Of a DNA stretch of 13,480 nucleotides, positions 1 through 6,330 are shown one piece after another. The DNA is from Chitinophagaceae bacterium (GTDB taxonomy: Bacteria > Bacteroidota > Bacteroidia > Chitinophagales > Chitinophagaceae). The stretch is from the NCBI GenBank assembly GCA_003136915.1, contig PLEB01000054.1:2752-16231 (forward strand). Reading direction: 5' to 3'. A program made the position numbers and the translations under genes. The notes under the pieces were generated by a model, which saw nothing but the letters and a program-made list of their open reading frames with translations, was not told the DNA's origin and made no database searches. Numbering within the stretch: the first letter of the stretch is position 1; each line of letters opens with the position of its first letter.

Positions 1-236
1 GAGGAGCGGCCCTGAAAGTCTGTCCGGCTTATTCTTTCTATCGCGGCCAGTATCGTATCTGAGTAGGCATTAAAGGAATCATCTTCCGCTAAAGCGTGCT
101 TACGCATGCCTTCCTTTATGAAATAAGAAAACCTGTTGAATAAATGTTCTTCACTTTTTCTTCTGTCAACACCTCCCCGCCGGAGCTTTTCGATTATTTC
201 CCGGTCTTCTTTATGAAAGTAATCGACGCTGTCCAT
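1..236 (-). CDS. ECF-type RNA polymerase sigma factor, N-terminal part (partial)
   Basis: The minus strand reads open from an ATG at 236 to the left window edge, giving 78 residues that begin MDSVDYFHKEDREIIEKL. The pattern of a helical 'LRRGG...SEEHLFNRFSYFI' segment, then 'DAYSDT'-like NAYSDTILAAIERI (about residues 57-70) and FQGRSS matches regions 1.2-2.2 of the ECF sigma factors common in Bacteroidota. Such proteins direct RNA polymerase core to a small set of promoters. The DNA-binding half (regions 2.4 and 4) lies outside the window, so its ECF group and its partner anti-sigma factor cannot be judged. No ribosome-binding site is seen, as is usual in this phylum. The family call is by pattern recognition of the translated sequence. 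The start is the only reasonable ATG near the beginning of the conserved region. Confidence 0.8.
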   Translation of the reverse strand, partial: MDSVDYFHKEDREIIEKLRRGGVDRRKSEEHLFNRFSYFIKEGMRKHALAEDDSFNAYSDTILAAIERISRTDFQGRS

Positions 237-401
237 AGTCAGTCTGGTGTTGCCATCCAATTTAAGCAAAAATCACCGCTTACCCATATTTCTGTTTCCC
301 CCTCATGAAATACCACGATTAATTATTTCAGAACATTCCGGAATCAATACATCCCTACCCTGTCACTTAATCAATTTCGTTAACTATTAAATCTTACAAA
401 A

Positions 402-965
402 ATGAAAAAAATCTTGATTGCGCTGACCTTAGGATGTATTTCCTTTTCAGCACTCATCGGCTTCGCGAATGCTCAAAGCACAGGTAATGTGTATGCATTT
501 ACAGCCACCCCAACATTTGCCAAATCCATTCAGCGCATTGCTGCCCAGGAAAACCCGAGTTACCTGGATACCAGCAACGCCAGATTGGGAAGCACTATCA
601 GCGTGAAAGCTATTAAAGACTTCAAAAGTCGTTTTGCAGCAGCCACTAACGAAAGATGGTTTAACGTAACCGGCGGCTACATGACTTATTTCAAGTTGAA
701 TGGCTTTAGCAACAGGGTCTTTTATGATAAAAAAGGCCGCTGGCAATCATCCCTTACTTGTTCAGGCGAAGACAAACTTCCCCGCGAACTGAGGACCATT
801 GTAAAAAGCACTTATTTTGATTTTACCATTACGCAGGTTGAAGATGTGGAAACCATCGAAAATGGCGTTTACCTGGTATACCTGGAAGACAAAACAAGCA
901 TTAAGGTCATAAGGATCACCAAAGACGGTGTAATGGATACAATGCAGGATTTCATTAAAGGATAA
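402..965 (+). CDS. Secreted PepSY-like (BLIP-fold) domain protein
   Basis: This is a 187-residue protein with a typical signal peptide: MKK, hydrophobic residues 4-22, then ANA before Q25, a signal peptidase I site around 24/25. Residues 71-186 resemble the PepSY-like domain of small periplasmic proteins in Bacteroidota: an F-x3-FAAATNERWF start (about 74-87), GGYMTYF (91-97), VFYDKKGRW (106-114), the LPRELRTIVKSTYFDF stretch (126-141) and a final strand pair ending near MQDFIKG. The exact role of these proteins is not established, and binding or inhibition of an extracytoplasmic partner is only suggested by the fold. The gene stands alone between a divergent sigma factor gene and a strong terminator. 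The start at 402 is preceded by an A-rich stretch and gives the complete signal peptide. I could not find a convincing promoter in 237-401. Confidence 0.8.
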   Translation: MKKILIALTLGCISFSALIGFANAQSTGNVYAFTATPTFAKSIQRIAAQENPSYLDTSNARLGSTISVKAIKDFKSRFAAATNERWFNVTGGYMTYFKLNGFSNRVFYDKKGRWQSSLTCSGEDKLPRELRTIVKSTYFDFTITQVEDVETIENGVYLVYLEDKTSIKVIRITKDGVMDTMQDFIKG

Positions 966-991
966 AAGCCATACCCCTGTCCCGCTTTGCT

Positions 992-1021
992 GTTGCCTCT
1001 GTAAGGAGGCAACTTTTTTTT
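992..1021 (+). terminator. Intrinsic terminator after the PepSY-like gene
   Basis: A perfect 8-bp stem, GTTGCCTC (992-999) and GAGGCAAC (1006-1013), with a 6-nt loop, is followed by eight T residues (1014-1021). It lies 27 bases after the stop codon at 965. The T tract runs into the stop codon of the convergent sigma factor gene (TAA on the minus strand at 1020-1022). Read on the minus strand the same hairpin has no U tract, so it should mainly stop plus-strand transcription. Confidence 0.9.
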
Positions 1022-2306
1022 AGGGCGTGTTTAAACATTTCCCCATTTTCCTTTCCAGCAATTCCTTTGTTGCCGGAGATTTAGCCAGCTTTTTTGCTAT
1101 GGCGAAATTTTCCAATGCCTTATCATTTCGGGACGACTGAAAATAATATTCTCCCAGGGAAGCATAAAGAAGATAATAGTTTTCGAGCATTTTGTGCTTT
1201 TTAAGTTCATTCAGATAACGGATGGCTTCCTCAGGACCATCCCTTTTACCTATAATGATGGCCAGATTTAATTTGATGACGGAAGAAGGTTTCAATTTTT
1301 CCAGGGCCTTATAATATATATGGATCTTGCTCCAGTTGGTTTCCTGGAAATTCGGTGCAAGGCAGTGCTCCGCGGCAATAGCCGCCTCGAGGTGATAGGC
1401 GGTTGCGCTGTCGCCTGCGGTTGATTGAACAAGAAATTCAAATCCTTGCGTGATCAATTCCTTATCCCAAAGATCCCTGTCCTGCTCTTCCAGGATGATA
1501 AGGCAATTATTACTGTCGATCCGCGCATCAAAGCGGGCTGCATGAAAACACATGAGTGCAAGCAGGGCATAGATTGGCGGATAATCGTTGGTGATGGGTT
1601 TTTCAATCAGCAGCTTTGCCAGGCGCATGGCTTCGAGACAAAGATCCCTTCGGATCGTGAGGTTATCGCCTGTTGCATTATATCCTTCATTAAATAACAG
1701 GTAGATCACCAGCAGAACTGAATCAAGCCGGTGCAGCAGCATTTGCCCGGAAGGCACGGTAAAATCGATCTGTTCATTCCGTATTTTTTCTTTTGCACGG
1801 TATAAACGCTTATTAATATTGGATTCATTTGTAAGCAAAGCAGAGCTGATTTCAGAAATGCTGAAGCCGCAGAGCGTTTTTAATGTCAGCGCAACCTGCG
1901 CTTCGGCGGGTAAAGCAGGATGGCAGCAGGTGAAGATCATCCGCAGCTGACTGTCTTTTATTTCATCTTCCAGGAAAATATGATCCATGGTATAGGAGGC
2001 GGTCCATTCAGATCTTAACAAGGCATCCATATCACTGGCGAAATGGCGAAATAATCTTTCCCGTTTGATCGTGTTGATCGCTTTGCGCCTGGCGACCACC
2101 ATAAGCCACCCGGCAGGATTGTCAGGAATTTCTCCAGAATTCCAATCCTTTAATGCCTGGTGCAATGTGTCCTGAAGCACGTCCTCTGCCAGTTCCATGT
2201 TATGGATGCCGAACAGGCGCGTTAAAATAGCGACCATCCTTCCCGCCTCCTGGCGAAAAAGATGGTCGATCAGTGAAGGCACATCTGTAGTTTGGGATGA
2301 CATCAT
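1020..2306 (-). CDS. ECF42-type sigma factor with C-terminal TPR-like extension
   Basis: This 428-residue protein is about twice the length of a plain ECF sigma factor. Region 2 covers about residues 17-85 (AEDVLQDTLHQALKDW at 40-55, NPAGWLMVVARRKAIN at 63-78). Region 4 covers about 135-177 (LTLKTLCGFSISEISSAL followed by NINKRLYRAKEKIR). Features seen in the ECF42/COG4941 family are the IFTCCHPAL segment (124-132), LLFNEGYNAT (203-212), ALLALMCFHAARFDAR (247-262) and a helical TPR-like tail (about 300-428). In this family the extension is needed for activity, and no classical anti-sigma factor is encoded nearby; none is seen here either. The gene follows a DGPF protein gene after a 10-bp gap, so the two form an operon. 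The known genomic partnership of ECF42 with DGPF proteins supports both calls. Two adjacent ATGs (2306 and 2303) are possible starts. The target promoters are unknown, although autoregulation of the operon is plausible. Confidence 0.9.
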   Translation of the reverse strand: MMSSQTTDVPSLIDHLFRQEAGRMVAILTRLFGIHNMELAEDVLQDTLHQALKDWNSGEIPDNPAGWLMVVARRKAINTIKRERLFRHFASDMDALLRSEWTASYTMDHIFLEDEIKDSQLRMIFTCCHPALPAEAQVALTLKTLCGFSISEISSALLTNESNINKRLYRAKEKIRNEQIDFTVPSGQMLLHRLDSVLLVIYLLFNEGYNATGDNLTIRRDLCLEAMRLAKLLIEKPITNDYPPIYALLALMCFHAARFDARIDSNNCLIILEEQDRDLWDKELITQGFEFLVQSTAGDSATAYHLEAAIAAEHCLAPNFQETNWSKIHIYYKALEKLKPSSVIKLNLAIIIGKRDGPEEAIRYLNELKKHKMLENYYLLYASLGEYYFQSSRNDKALENFAIAKKLAKSPATKELLERKMGKCLNTP

Positions 2307-2316
2307 TCAACAGTTA

Positions 2317-2652
2317 TTACATCATGGGCTTTAGTCTCCGCAATTCCAGTTGAAATTGCCCCAATAAGGGACATTGCTTGGTCAACTCCGTCGCTTCCTG
2401 AATATCATTCGCGTTTATGATGACATATCCGGAAATCATTTCTTTGGATTCCATAAATGGTCCATCAGTAAGTATTTCATTCTTAGATTTGAGGAAGCGG
2501 GCATCCGTATCTTCCAGCGGAGCCCCACCTACATAACGGCCGGCCAGCACTTTTTCCATCCATTCTCCGAATAGTGCCATTCGCTTTTGTATTTGTTCAG
2601 GGGATGAAGTGGAATGATCGCTACCTCTTACAATGATCAAGAACTGGTTCAT
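2317..2652 (-). CDS. DGPF-domain (YCII-related) protein
   Basis: This is a 111-residue soluble protein with the signature TDGPFMESKEMISGYVII at about 62-79, which contains the name-giving DGPF motif (63-66). It also has the family pattern of an N-terminal strand (FLIIVRG), a helix with MALFGEWMEKVLAG (25-38), GGAPLED (42-48) and a C-terminal LLGQFQLELRRL (97-107). The fold is a ferredoxin-like dimeric alpha-beta barrel related to YCII. No catalytic role is firmly established. It is the first gene of the operon with the ECF42 sigma factor, and proteins of this family are the usual genomic neighbours and presumed targets of ECF42. The stop codon is a double TAA, 10 bp before the sigma gene. The start at 2652 is the only ATG before the first conserved strand. 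No Bacteroidota housekeeping promoter (TAnnTTTG) is visible upstream, which is consistent with a promoter read by an alternative sigma factor. Confidence 0.88.
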   Translation of the reverse strand: MNQFLIIVRGSDHSTSSPEQIQKRMALFGEWMEKVLAGRYVGGAPLEDTDARFLKSKNEILTDGPFMESKEMISGYVIINANDIQEATELTKQCPLLGQFQLELRRLKPMM

Positions 2653-2667
2653 AAAAAATAAGTTTGA

Positions 2668-2737
2668 TTGAATAATGATAGCTTGTCAATTGGCAAATTG
2701 AATTTAGGACAAGATCAGCCAGTTTTTTTTGAATAAT
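2668..2737. promoter_or_regulatory. Upstream region of the DGPF-ECF42 operon with TTGAAT repeats
   Basis: TTGAAT occurs at 2668, 2698 and 2729, roughly 30-31 bp apart, and the first and last copies extend to TTGAATAAT. Between them lies an inverted repeat, TCAATT (2686-2691) and AATTGA (2696-2701), with a 4-bp centre. These could be operator or sigma-recognition elements for the minus-strand operon that begins at 2652. The region is A/T-rich and such short motifs can arise by chance, so this is a weak candidate. Confidence 0.2.
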
Positions 2738-2788
2738 CCTGGTAACGAAAATCAACCATCCTGTTATTTACCTGTTCCAGGGAGAATG

Positions 2789-3466
2789 TTAGTCCATTTT
2801 TGTGGCCCTGAGCATTTCCCGTTTGCCTGAGGCGCCGGGTATTTTCTCAGGACTGAATCCAAGGGCCTTTATATTTCTTTTCAGATTTCCGTTCATCGCA
2901 TAGGTTACAAAAAGGCCTCCCACCTTCAGATGCCGGCATACCTGGCTGAGCATCTGTTCGGTCCACATTTCAGGCTGGGATCCTGCAGAAAAAGCATCGA
3001 AGTAAAGGATGTCGAACCGCTTTGCTGAATTATAGCCGGAAGCGTTCTGAAGAACTACTTCCAATAGGATGTTATTTGGAAATCTCATTTCCCGTTGCAT
3101 GGCCGGCTCATATCCGGAAATAAAAAGATCCCATGTGTTCTTGCTTACGTATTCATCATATCCGGATTGACTGACTATTTCGGGGGATAGTGGGTTCGAC
3201 TCAATGCCCGTATATTGCAGACCAAGCCGCTCATCCTGACAAAATTGCGCGCTAAGCAGGAAATTTAGTCCGGTTCCGAAGCCAACCTCAAGAATGGTTA
3301 CTGGATTAACCGGATGGTGCCTCAGAAAAAATTTCAACCCCGATTCCAGAAAAACATGCTGACTCTCCCCGACAGCTCCGTTCATAGAGTGATAATGTTC
3401 GCCTGTTGTGGGGTGAAGGAGTGTTTTAGAACCATCAGCCGTGGTAACGAATTGCAGCTTACCCAT
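2789..3466 (-). CDS. mnmD: tRNA 5-(aminomethyl)-2-thiouridine-34 methyltransferase, stand-alone MnmD
   Basis: This 225-residue SAM-dependent methyltransferase matches the DUF752/MnmC methyltransferase domain. The N-terminal segment has GEHYHSMNGAVGESQHVF (22-39), typical of this family. The SAM-binding loop is EVGFGTGLN (60-68), with ESNPL (89-93) as the acidic ribose-binding strand, FDILYFDAFS (151-160) as the catalytic-site strand, GGLFVTYAMNG (183-193), and the GASGKREMLRA end (211-221). The enzyme adds the methyl group in the last step of mnm5s2U formation at the wobble base of some tRNAs. The FAD-dependent oxidase domain of the E. coli MnmC fusion is absent; the length fits the stand-alone form. 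The gene is monocistronic, with about 136 bp after it and 160 bp before it, and divergent from the unknown gene at 3627. Confidence 0.9.
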   Translation of the reverse strand: MGKLQFVTTADGSKTLLHPTTGEHYHSMNGAVGESQHVFLESGLKFFLRHHPVNPVTILEVGFGTGLNFLLSAQFCQDERLGLQYTGIESNPLSPEIVSQSGYDEYVSKNTWDLFISGYEPAMQREMRFPNNILLEVVLQNASGYNSAKRFDILYFDAFSAGSQPEMWTEQMLSQVCRHLKVGGLFVTYAMNGNLKRNIKALGFSPEKIPGASGKREMLRATKMD

Positions 3467-3499
3467 TTATAATTTAGTCTTTATTGCCATTGCACGAAG

Positions 3500-3511
3500 A
3501 TCGTAAACGAT
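3500..3511. repeat. Short inverted repeat upstream of mnmD
   Basis: ATCGT (3500-3504) and ACGAT (3507-3511) form a near-palindrome around two A residues, 34 bp upstream of the mnmD start. It might be an operator, but it is short and no promoter elements close by support that. Confidence 0.15.
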
Positions 3512-3542
3512 AGAATTCCCCCGGCCTGTACAAACCCTTTTC

Positions 3543-3599
3543 TTCAGATTTTGGTAACATTAAATTAATATGGGATTTAGGCATCCAGAGCCATTTTTG
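3543..3599 (+). promoter_or_regulatory. Candidate Pho box array and -7 element for the gene at 3627
   Basis: Hexamers spaced exactly 11 bp apart occur at 3543 (TTCAGA), 3554 (GTAACA), 3565 (TTAATA) and, more weakly, 3576 (TTTAGG). The 18 bases at 3554-3571 match 15 of 18 bases of 4914-4931, which lies in a similar array before the phosphate porin gene. Ten bases after the last hexamer comes CATTTTTG (3592-3599), one mismatch from the Bacteroidota -7 consensus TAnnTTTG, with no -33 TTG at the usual distance. A start of transcription near 3605 would leave a leader of about 20 bases. Direct repeats with 11-bp period are how OmpR/PhoB-type regulators bind. That the regulator is PhoB-like is inferred from the twin site. 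Confidence 0.45.
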
Positions 3600-3626
3600 C
3601 AATAGCTTTTCCATACAATCAGTCTT

Positions 3627-3974
3627 ATGCCGGAAACATTTCAGATGCATTTTGCCCTTCTCAATAGGGCCGGAGAAGTAAGAAAATCATCATTTTCCCT
3701 GGTTATATTAAGGGAAGGTCTGTATTCCGTTTCAGTTGATAAAGTACCGCTTATTGAATACTATGTCTTTTTTGACAGCCCGCTAAAGGCTGACCAGCTC
3801 AAGCTGAAGTTTTACAAAACTGTTGCAGACGGAAGATGGTACGACAAATCCTATTCCGAGGAAGCGGAAATGCACTCACCTGAATTTGGAATTTCTGAAA
3901 TGAACGCTGAACTGAAATCAGCCATTGACGCTTACGAAAGCATGCACGCACAGATACGCAGTTTTTCCCATTAA
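3627..3974 (+). CDS. Hypothetical protein, 115 residues, possible Pho regulon member
   Basis: I do not recognise this protein. It is soluble, with no signal peptide or membrane segment. The first half looks like beta strands (FQMHFALLN, SFSLVILREGLYSVSV, LIEYYVFFDSP up to residue 52). The second half has a short YKTVADGRWYDKSY segment (63-76) and a C-terminal helix (about 90-111). An alternative in-frame ATG lies at 3645. The chosen start gives the longer strand pattern and the expected short leader after the candidate promoter. It is divergent from mnmD and convergent with the gene at 3971; the two stop codons share the palindrome TTAA (3971-3974), so the two transcripts must overlap at their ends. 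The candidate Pho box array upstream suggests expression under phosphate limitation, which is an inference only. Confidence 0.75.
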   Translation: MPETFQMHFALLNRAGEVRKSSFSLVILREGLYSVSVDKVPLIEYYVFFDSPLKADQLKLKFYKTVADGRWYDKSYSEEAEMHSPEFGISEMNAELKSAIDAYESMHAQIRSFSH

Positions 3975-4786
3975 GCTTCCGGGTTGTCATCGGCCTCCAG
4001 GCAAAGAATTCTTGAAATCTTCTCCTCAAATATTTTGCTGTCCGGGACGGCGTATTTTTTCCTGAACAGATCAATTACGCCAAATTCTCTCAACAAACTG
4101 ATTTTACTTTCCAGGTGCACGGAAGGAAGGTTAAAGACCGTTTTTTCCAGCAGCTTCCGGGCATATAACTGCTTTAGGGTCTCCAGGTATTTTGCATAGA
4201 GAATTCCCTGGGCGTATAAAAATAACTCCGTGAATTTTCTTTTCTTGCCCGGAAGTTTCACCCGCCTTATAAAAGCATCATAATAGCCCTTGTAAAACAC
4301 GGTCATACAGTGGATTTTCAGGGTTTTATCATAATCGTTGAGCAGCTTATTCTCTATGGAATTGATTATTCCGTTTGAACCATCCAGCAGGCGGGTTACA
4401 GAGTAGCTTTTAATACCCGCACCCGGTGCCTGCTTCTTAATGTATTCCTCAAAATCTTGTGGGAATGAAAGGAATTTTGAGAGAATATAGGTGCTGTAAA
4501 CCGAGCGGTTGGAGTTTGCCGGTTTTATATTGAAGCAATAATCTTCTTCAAAGGAAAAACGCCTTTCGGTAAGCAGGGGATTCTTCCGTTCTTTCTTAAA
4601 AATCTCCGTCAGGGCATCCGTTTTATCCTTTTCAAAGAAAAATAAAAGGGCAGGATCGAAAGCGGGAAATGGAAAAGGAATGATACCAAAATGCTGGTCA
4701 AAAAATAATAGTTTATCAATATACTTTTTGAGCGTTTTGAATTCCTGGGACAGTAATTTTACCTGGTTTTCTGAATATTCCTTCAT
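3971..4786 (-). CDS. Hypothetical protein, about 271 residues, divergent from the phosphate operon
   Basis: I do not recognise the family. The protein is charged, rich in Lys, Phe and Leu and probably mainly helical, with no signal peptide and no clear membrane span. Visible segments are a Lys-rich N-terminal helix (NQVKLLSQEFKTLKKYIDKL), an aromatic and Pro-rich patch (IIPFPFPAFDPALLFFFEK), and an RRVKLPGKKRKF basic stretch, with an acidic C-terminus (CLEADDNPEA). The frame stays open to a TTG at 4840 (289 residues), but that TTG is part of the -33 element of an excellent promoter whose -7 element is at 4813-4820. I therefore choose the ATG at 4786, about 20 bases after the predicted transcription start. 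It runs away from the phosphate porin operon and ends tail to tail with the gene at 3627, sharing TTAA. Confidence 0.75.
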   Translation of the reverse strand: MKEYSENQVKLLSQEFKTLKKYIDKLLFFDQHFGIIPFPFPAFDPALLFFFEKDKTDALTEIFKKERKNPLLTERRFSFEEDYCFNIKPANSNRSVYSTYILSKFLSFPQDFEEYIKKQAPGAGIKSYSVTRLLDGSNGIINSIENKLLNDYDKTLKIHCMTVFYKGYYDAFIRRVKLPGKKRKFTELFLYAQGILYAKYLETLKQLYARKLLEKTVFNLPSVHLESKISLLREFGVIDLFRKKYAVPDSKIFEEKISRILCLEADDNPEA

Positions 4787-4812
4787 GATCGGATGGACCT
4801 GCACAATTTTAT

Positions 4813-4842
4813 CAAATATACAATTCGTAATTACCGGCAAAA
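4813..4842 (-). promoter_or_regulatory. Bacteroidota-type housekeeping promoter
   Basis: On the minus strand TTTTG (4838-4842) and TATATTTG (4813-4820) are separated by 17 bp. This is an exact match to the known Bacteroidota consensus TTG-N17-23-TAnnTTTG. Transcription should begin near 4806, leaving a leader of about 20 bases before the ATG at 4786. Confidence 0.75.
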
Positions 4843-4913
4843 CAGGCCGCGGAACTGGGTTATCAAATTGTTAAGTCTGGTTTGAAATGCATCGTTCTAT
4901 GCTAGTATCCGAA

Positions 4914-4969
4914 GTAACATTTTGTTAATATCTCCATAACAATGCATTCATAAAACAGTAATTCATTTG
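4914..4969 (+). promoter_or_regulatory. Candidate Pho box array and -7 element of the porin-pst operon
   Basis: Hexamers at an exact 11-bp period are seen: GTAACA (4914), TTAATA (4925), ATAACA (4936), TTCATA (4947) and a weak fifth, GTAATT (4958). Their consensus is close to TTAACA. This resembles the 11-bp direct repeats bound by PhoB/PhoP regulators; the Bacillus PhoP box TT(A/C/T)ACA is the closest well-known form. TTCATTTG (4962-4969) differs by one base from the Bacteroidota -7 element and begins 9 bases after the fourth hexamer. The usual -33 TTG is missing, as expected for an activated promoter. The predicted transcription start (about 4975) lies after the ATG at 4971 and favours the ATG at 5001. 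The position before a phosphate operon supports the call; the regulator itself is not in the window. Confidence 0.6.
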
Positions 4970-5000
4970 CATGCGACCAACTAAAAAAATTAAAAATTTT

Positions 5001-6311
5001 ATGAGAATTTTTTTAACAGCCAAAACGCTATTCAGACTTTCGGCCTTCCTTCTACTCTTTACTCTTCTTCCAGGTGATTCAAACGGCCAGTACCTGCTGA
5101 ATTCAGACTCCGCATTTAAAGCAGGCACTCCGAATTCAGGAAGAATATGGGGATATGCATTCGGTGATTTTGCTTTTAAGAGTCACCAGGATTCGCTAAA
5201 CCGTGGTGGCAGTAACCAGTACACCGGTATACCAAAAGAGCGGACCTCTTTTCAATTTCGGCGTATTTATTTGGGGTATGATTATAATATCAGCAAAAAG
5301 TTCTCTGCCGAGCTTTTATTGGCAGCTGAAGATAACTTTCCAGCTGGAAACCCACCTTCATCCGCTGCTGCAAGTGGTGATGAATTGCTGAATAACAAGC
5401 TATCCTTCTATATCAAATTAATGAATATCCGCTGGAAGAATATCTGGAAAGGGACTGATTTCATTGTGGGACAGATTGCTACCCCGGCTTTTCCGTTATT
5501 ATCCGAAAAAATGTGGAATTACAGGTCAATAGAAAGAACCATTTCGGATATACGCCGGACACCTTCTTACGACCTTGGAGCAAGCCTCCAGGGTGTTTTT
5601 GATCCGCAAACCAAGAACTTTGGTTATGACCTCATGGTGGGTAATGGTAGCAGTGCAAAACCCGAAGCAGATAACTTTAAATGGTTTTATGGAGACGTTT
5701 ACGCTTATTTTCTAAATAAGAAACTTGTATTTGATATTTACGGCGATTATGAAAGATTAAACTGGCTACCGACCTGGCATCATTCCCGCCAAATGTGGAA
5801 AGGATATATAGCCTTTAACAGCGCCGCAACTACAAAAGGGATTGATCCGGGAAATGGATTTACAGTTGGCCTTGAGTTTTTTGTCAACAACCTGAAGAGC
5901 GACAATTTTGCTACAAAAATTGCAGGTGGCGTAGATACCCTGAGCACAGCAGCAAACGGCATTTCTTTTTATGTACATGGAGATATAGTTAAGACCAAGC
6001 TCAGATTTTTTGCCCGCTTTGATGCTTACAATCCGAATAATAAGGTAGACAACAATACCTACAGCAAGTATGTAGGCAATACGGGTAACTATAACGACAA
6101 TTCATATAGCAAGGGTGTCACAGCCACGGGTGATCAAACCTACAAGCAGCAATTCTTCACGGCCGGCTTAGATTTTATGCCTGCGAAGAATGTGCATTTT
6201 ATGCCCAATGTCTGGTATAATCATTATGCAACCCAACTCGCCAATTCTAATGCCGATTATGATTTAGTGTGGAGGCTTACCTTCTTCTATAGTTTTGGCA
6301 AGTCATATTAA
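5001..6311 (+). CDS. Outer-membrane porin of the phosphate operon (OprO/OprP-like)
   Basis: This is a 436-residue beta-barrel protein counted from the ATG at 5001; the ATG at 4971 would add ten residues. From 5001 it begins with a signal peptide (MRIFLTAKT, hydrophobic LSAFLLLFTLL, cleavage likely just before the QYLL segment). The mature part shows many alternating aromatic strands and the pattern of phosphate-selective porin-like proteins: RIWGYAFGDF, RRIYLGYDYNISKKFSAELLLA, FIVGQIATPAF, the WNYRSIERTISDIR segment, YDLGASLQG and a final strand LVWRLTFFYSFGKSY ending in an aromatic residue. As first gene, 19 bp before pstS, it probably lets phosphate or phosphorylated compounds through the outer membrane. 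The substrate is inferred from the operon and not from any residue. A candidate Pho box array lies upstream. Confidence 0.82.
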   Translation: MRIFLTAKTLFRLSAFLLLFTLLPGDSNGQYLLNSDSAFKAGTPNSGRIWGYAFGDFAFKSHQDSLNRGGSNQYTGIPKERTSFQFRRIYLGYDYNISKKFSAELLLAAEDNFPAGNPPSSAAASGDELLNNKLSFYIKLMNIRWKNIWKGTDFIVGQIATPAFPLLSEKMWNYRSIERTISDIRRTPSYDLGASLQGVFDPQTKNFGYDLMVGNGSSAKPEADNFKWFYGDVYAYFLNKKLVFDIYGDYERLNWLPTWHHSRQMWKGYIAFNSAATTKGIDPGNGFTVGLEFFVNNLKSDNFATKIAGGVDTLSTAANGISFYVHGDIVKTKLRFFARFDAYNPNNKVDNNTYSKYVGNTGNYNDNSYSKGVTATGDQTYKQQFFTAGLDFMPAKNVHFMPNVWYNHYATQLANSNADYDLVWRLTFFYSFGKSY

Positions 6312-6330
6312 AATAAAAAAATAAATAAGT

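Noticed and set aside
1020..1021. Hairpin at 992-1013 as a bidirectional terminator also serving the ECF42 operon
   Set aside because: On the minus strand the stem is not followed by a T tract.
4915..4927. Inverted repeat TAACA-TTT-TGTTA as an operator
   Set aside because: It is explained by two members of the 11-bp direct repeat array, and the symmetry is not kept in the matching site at 3554-3571.
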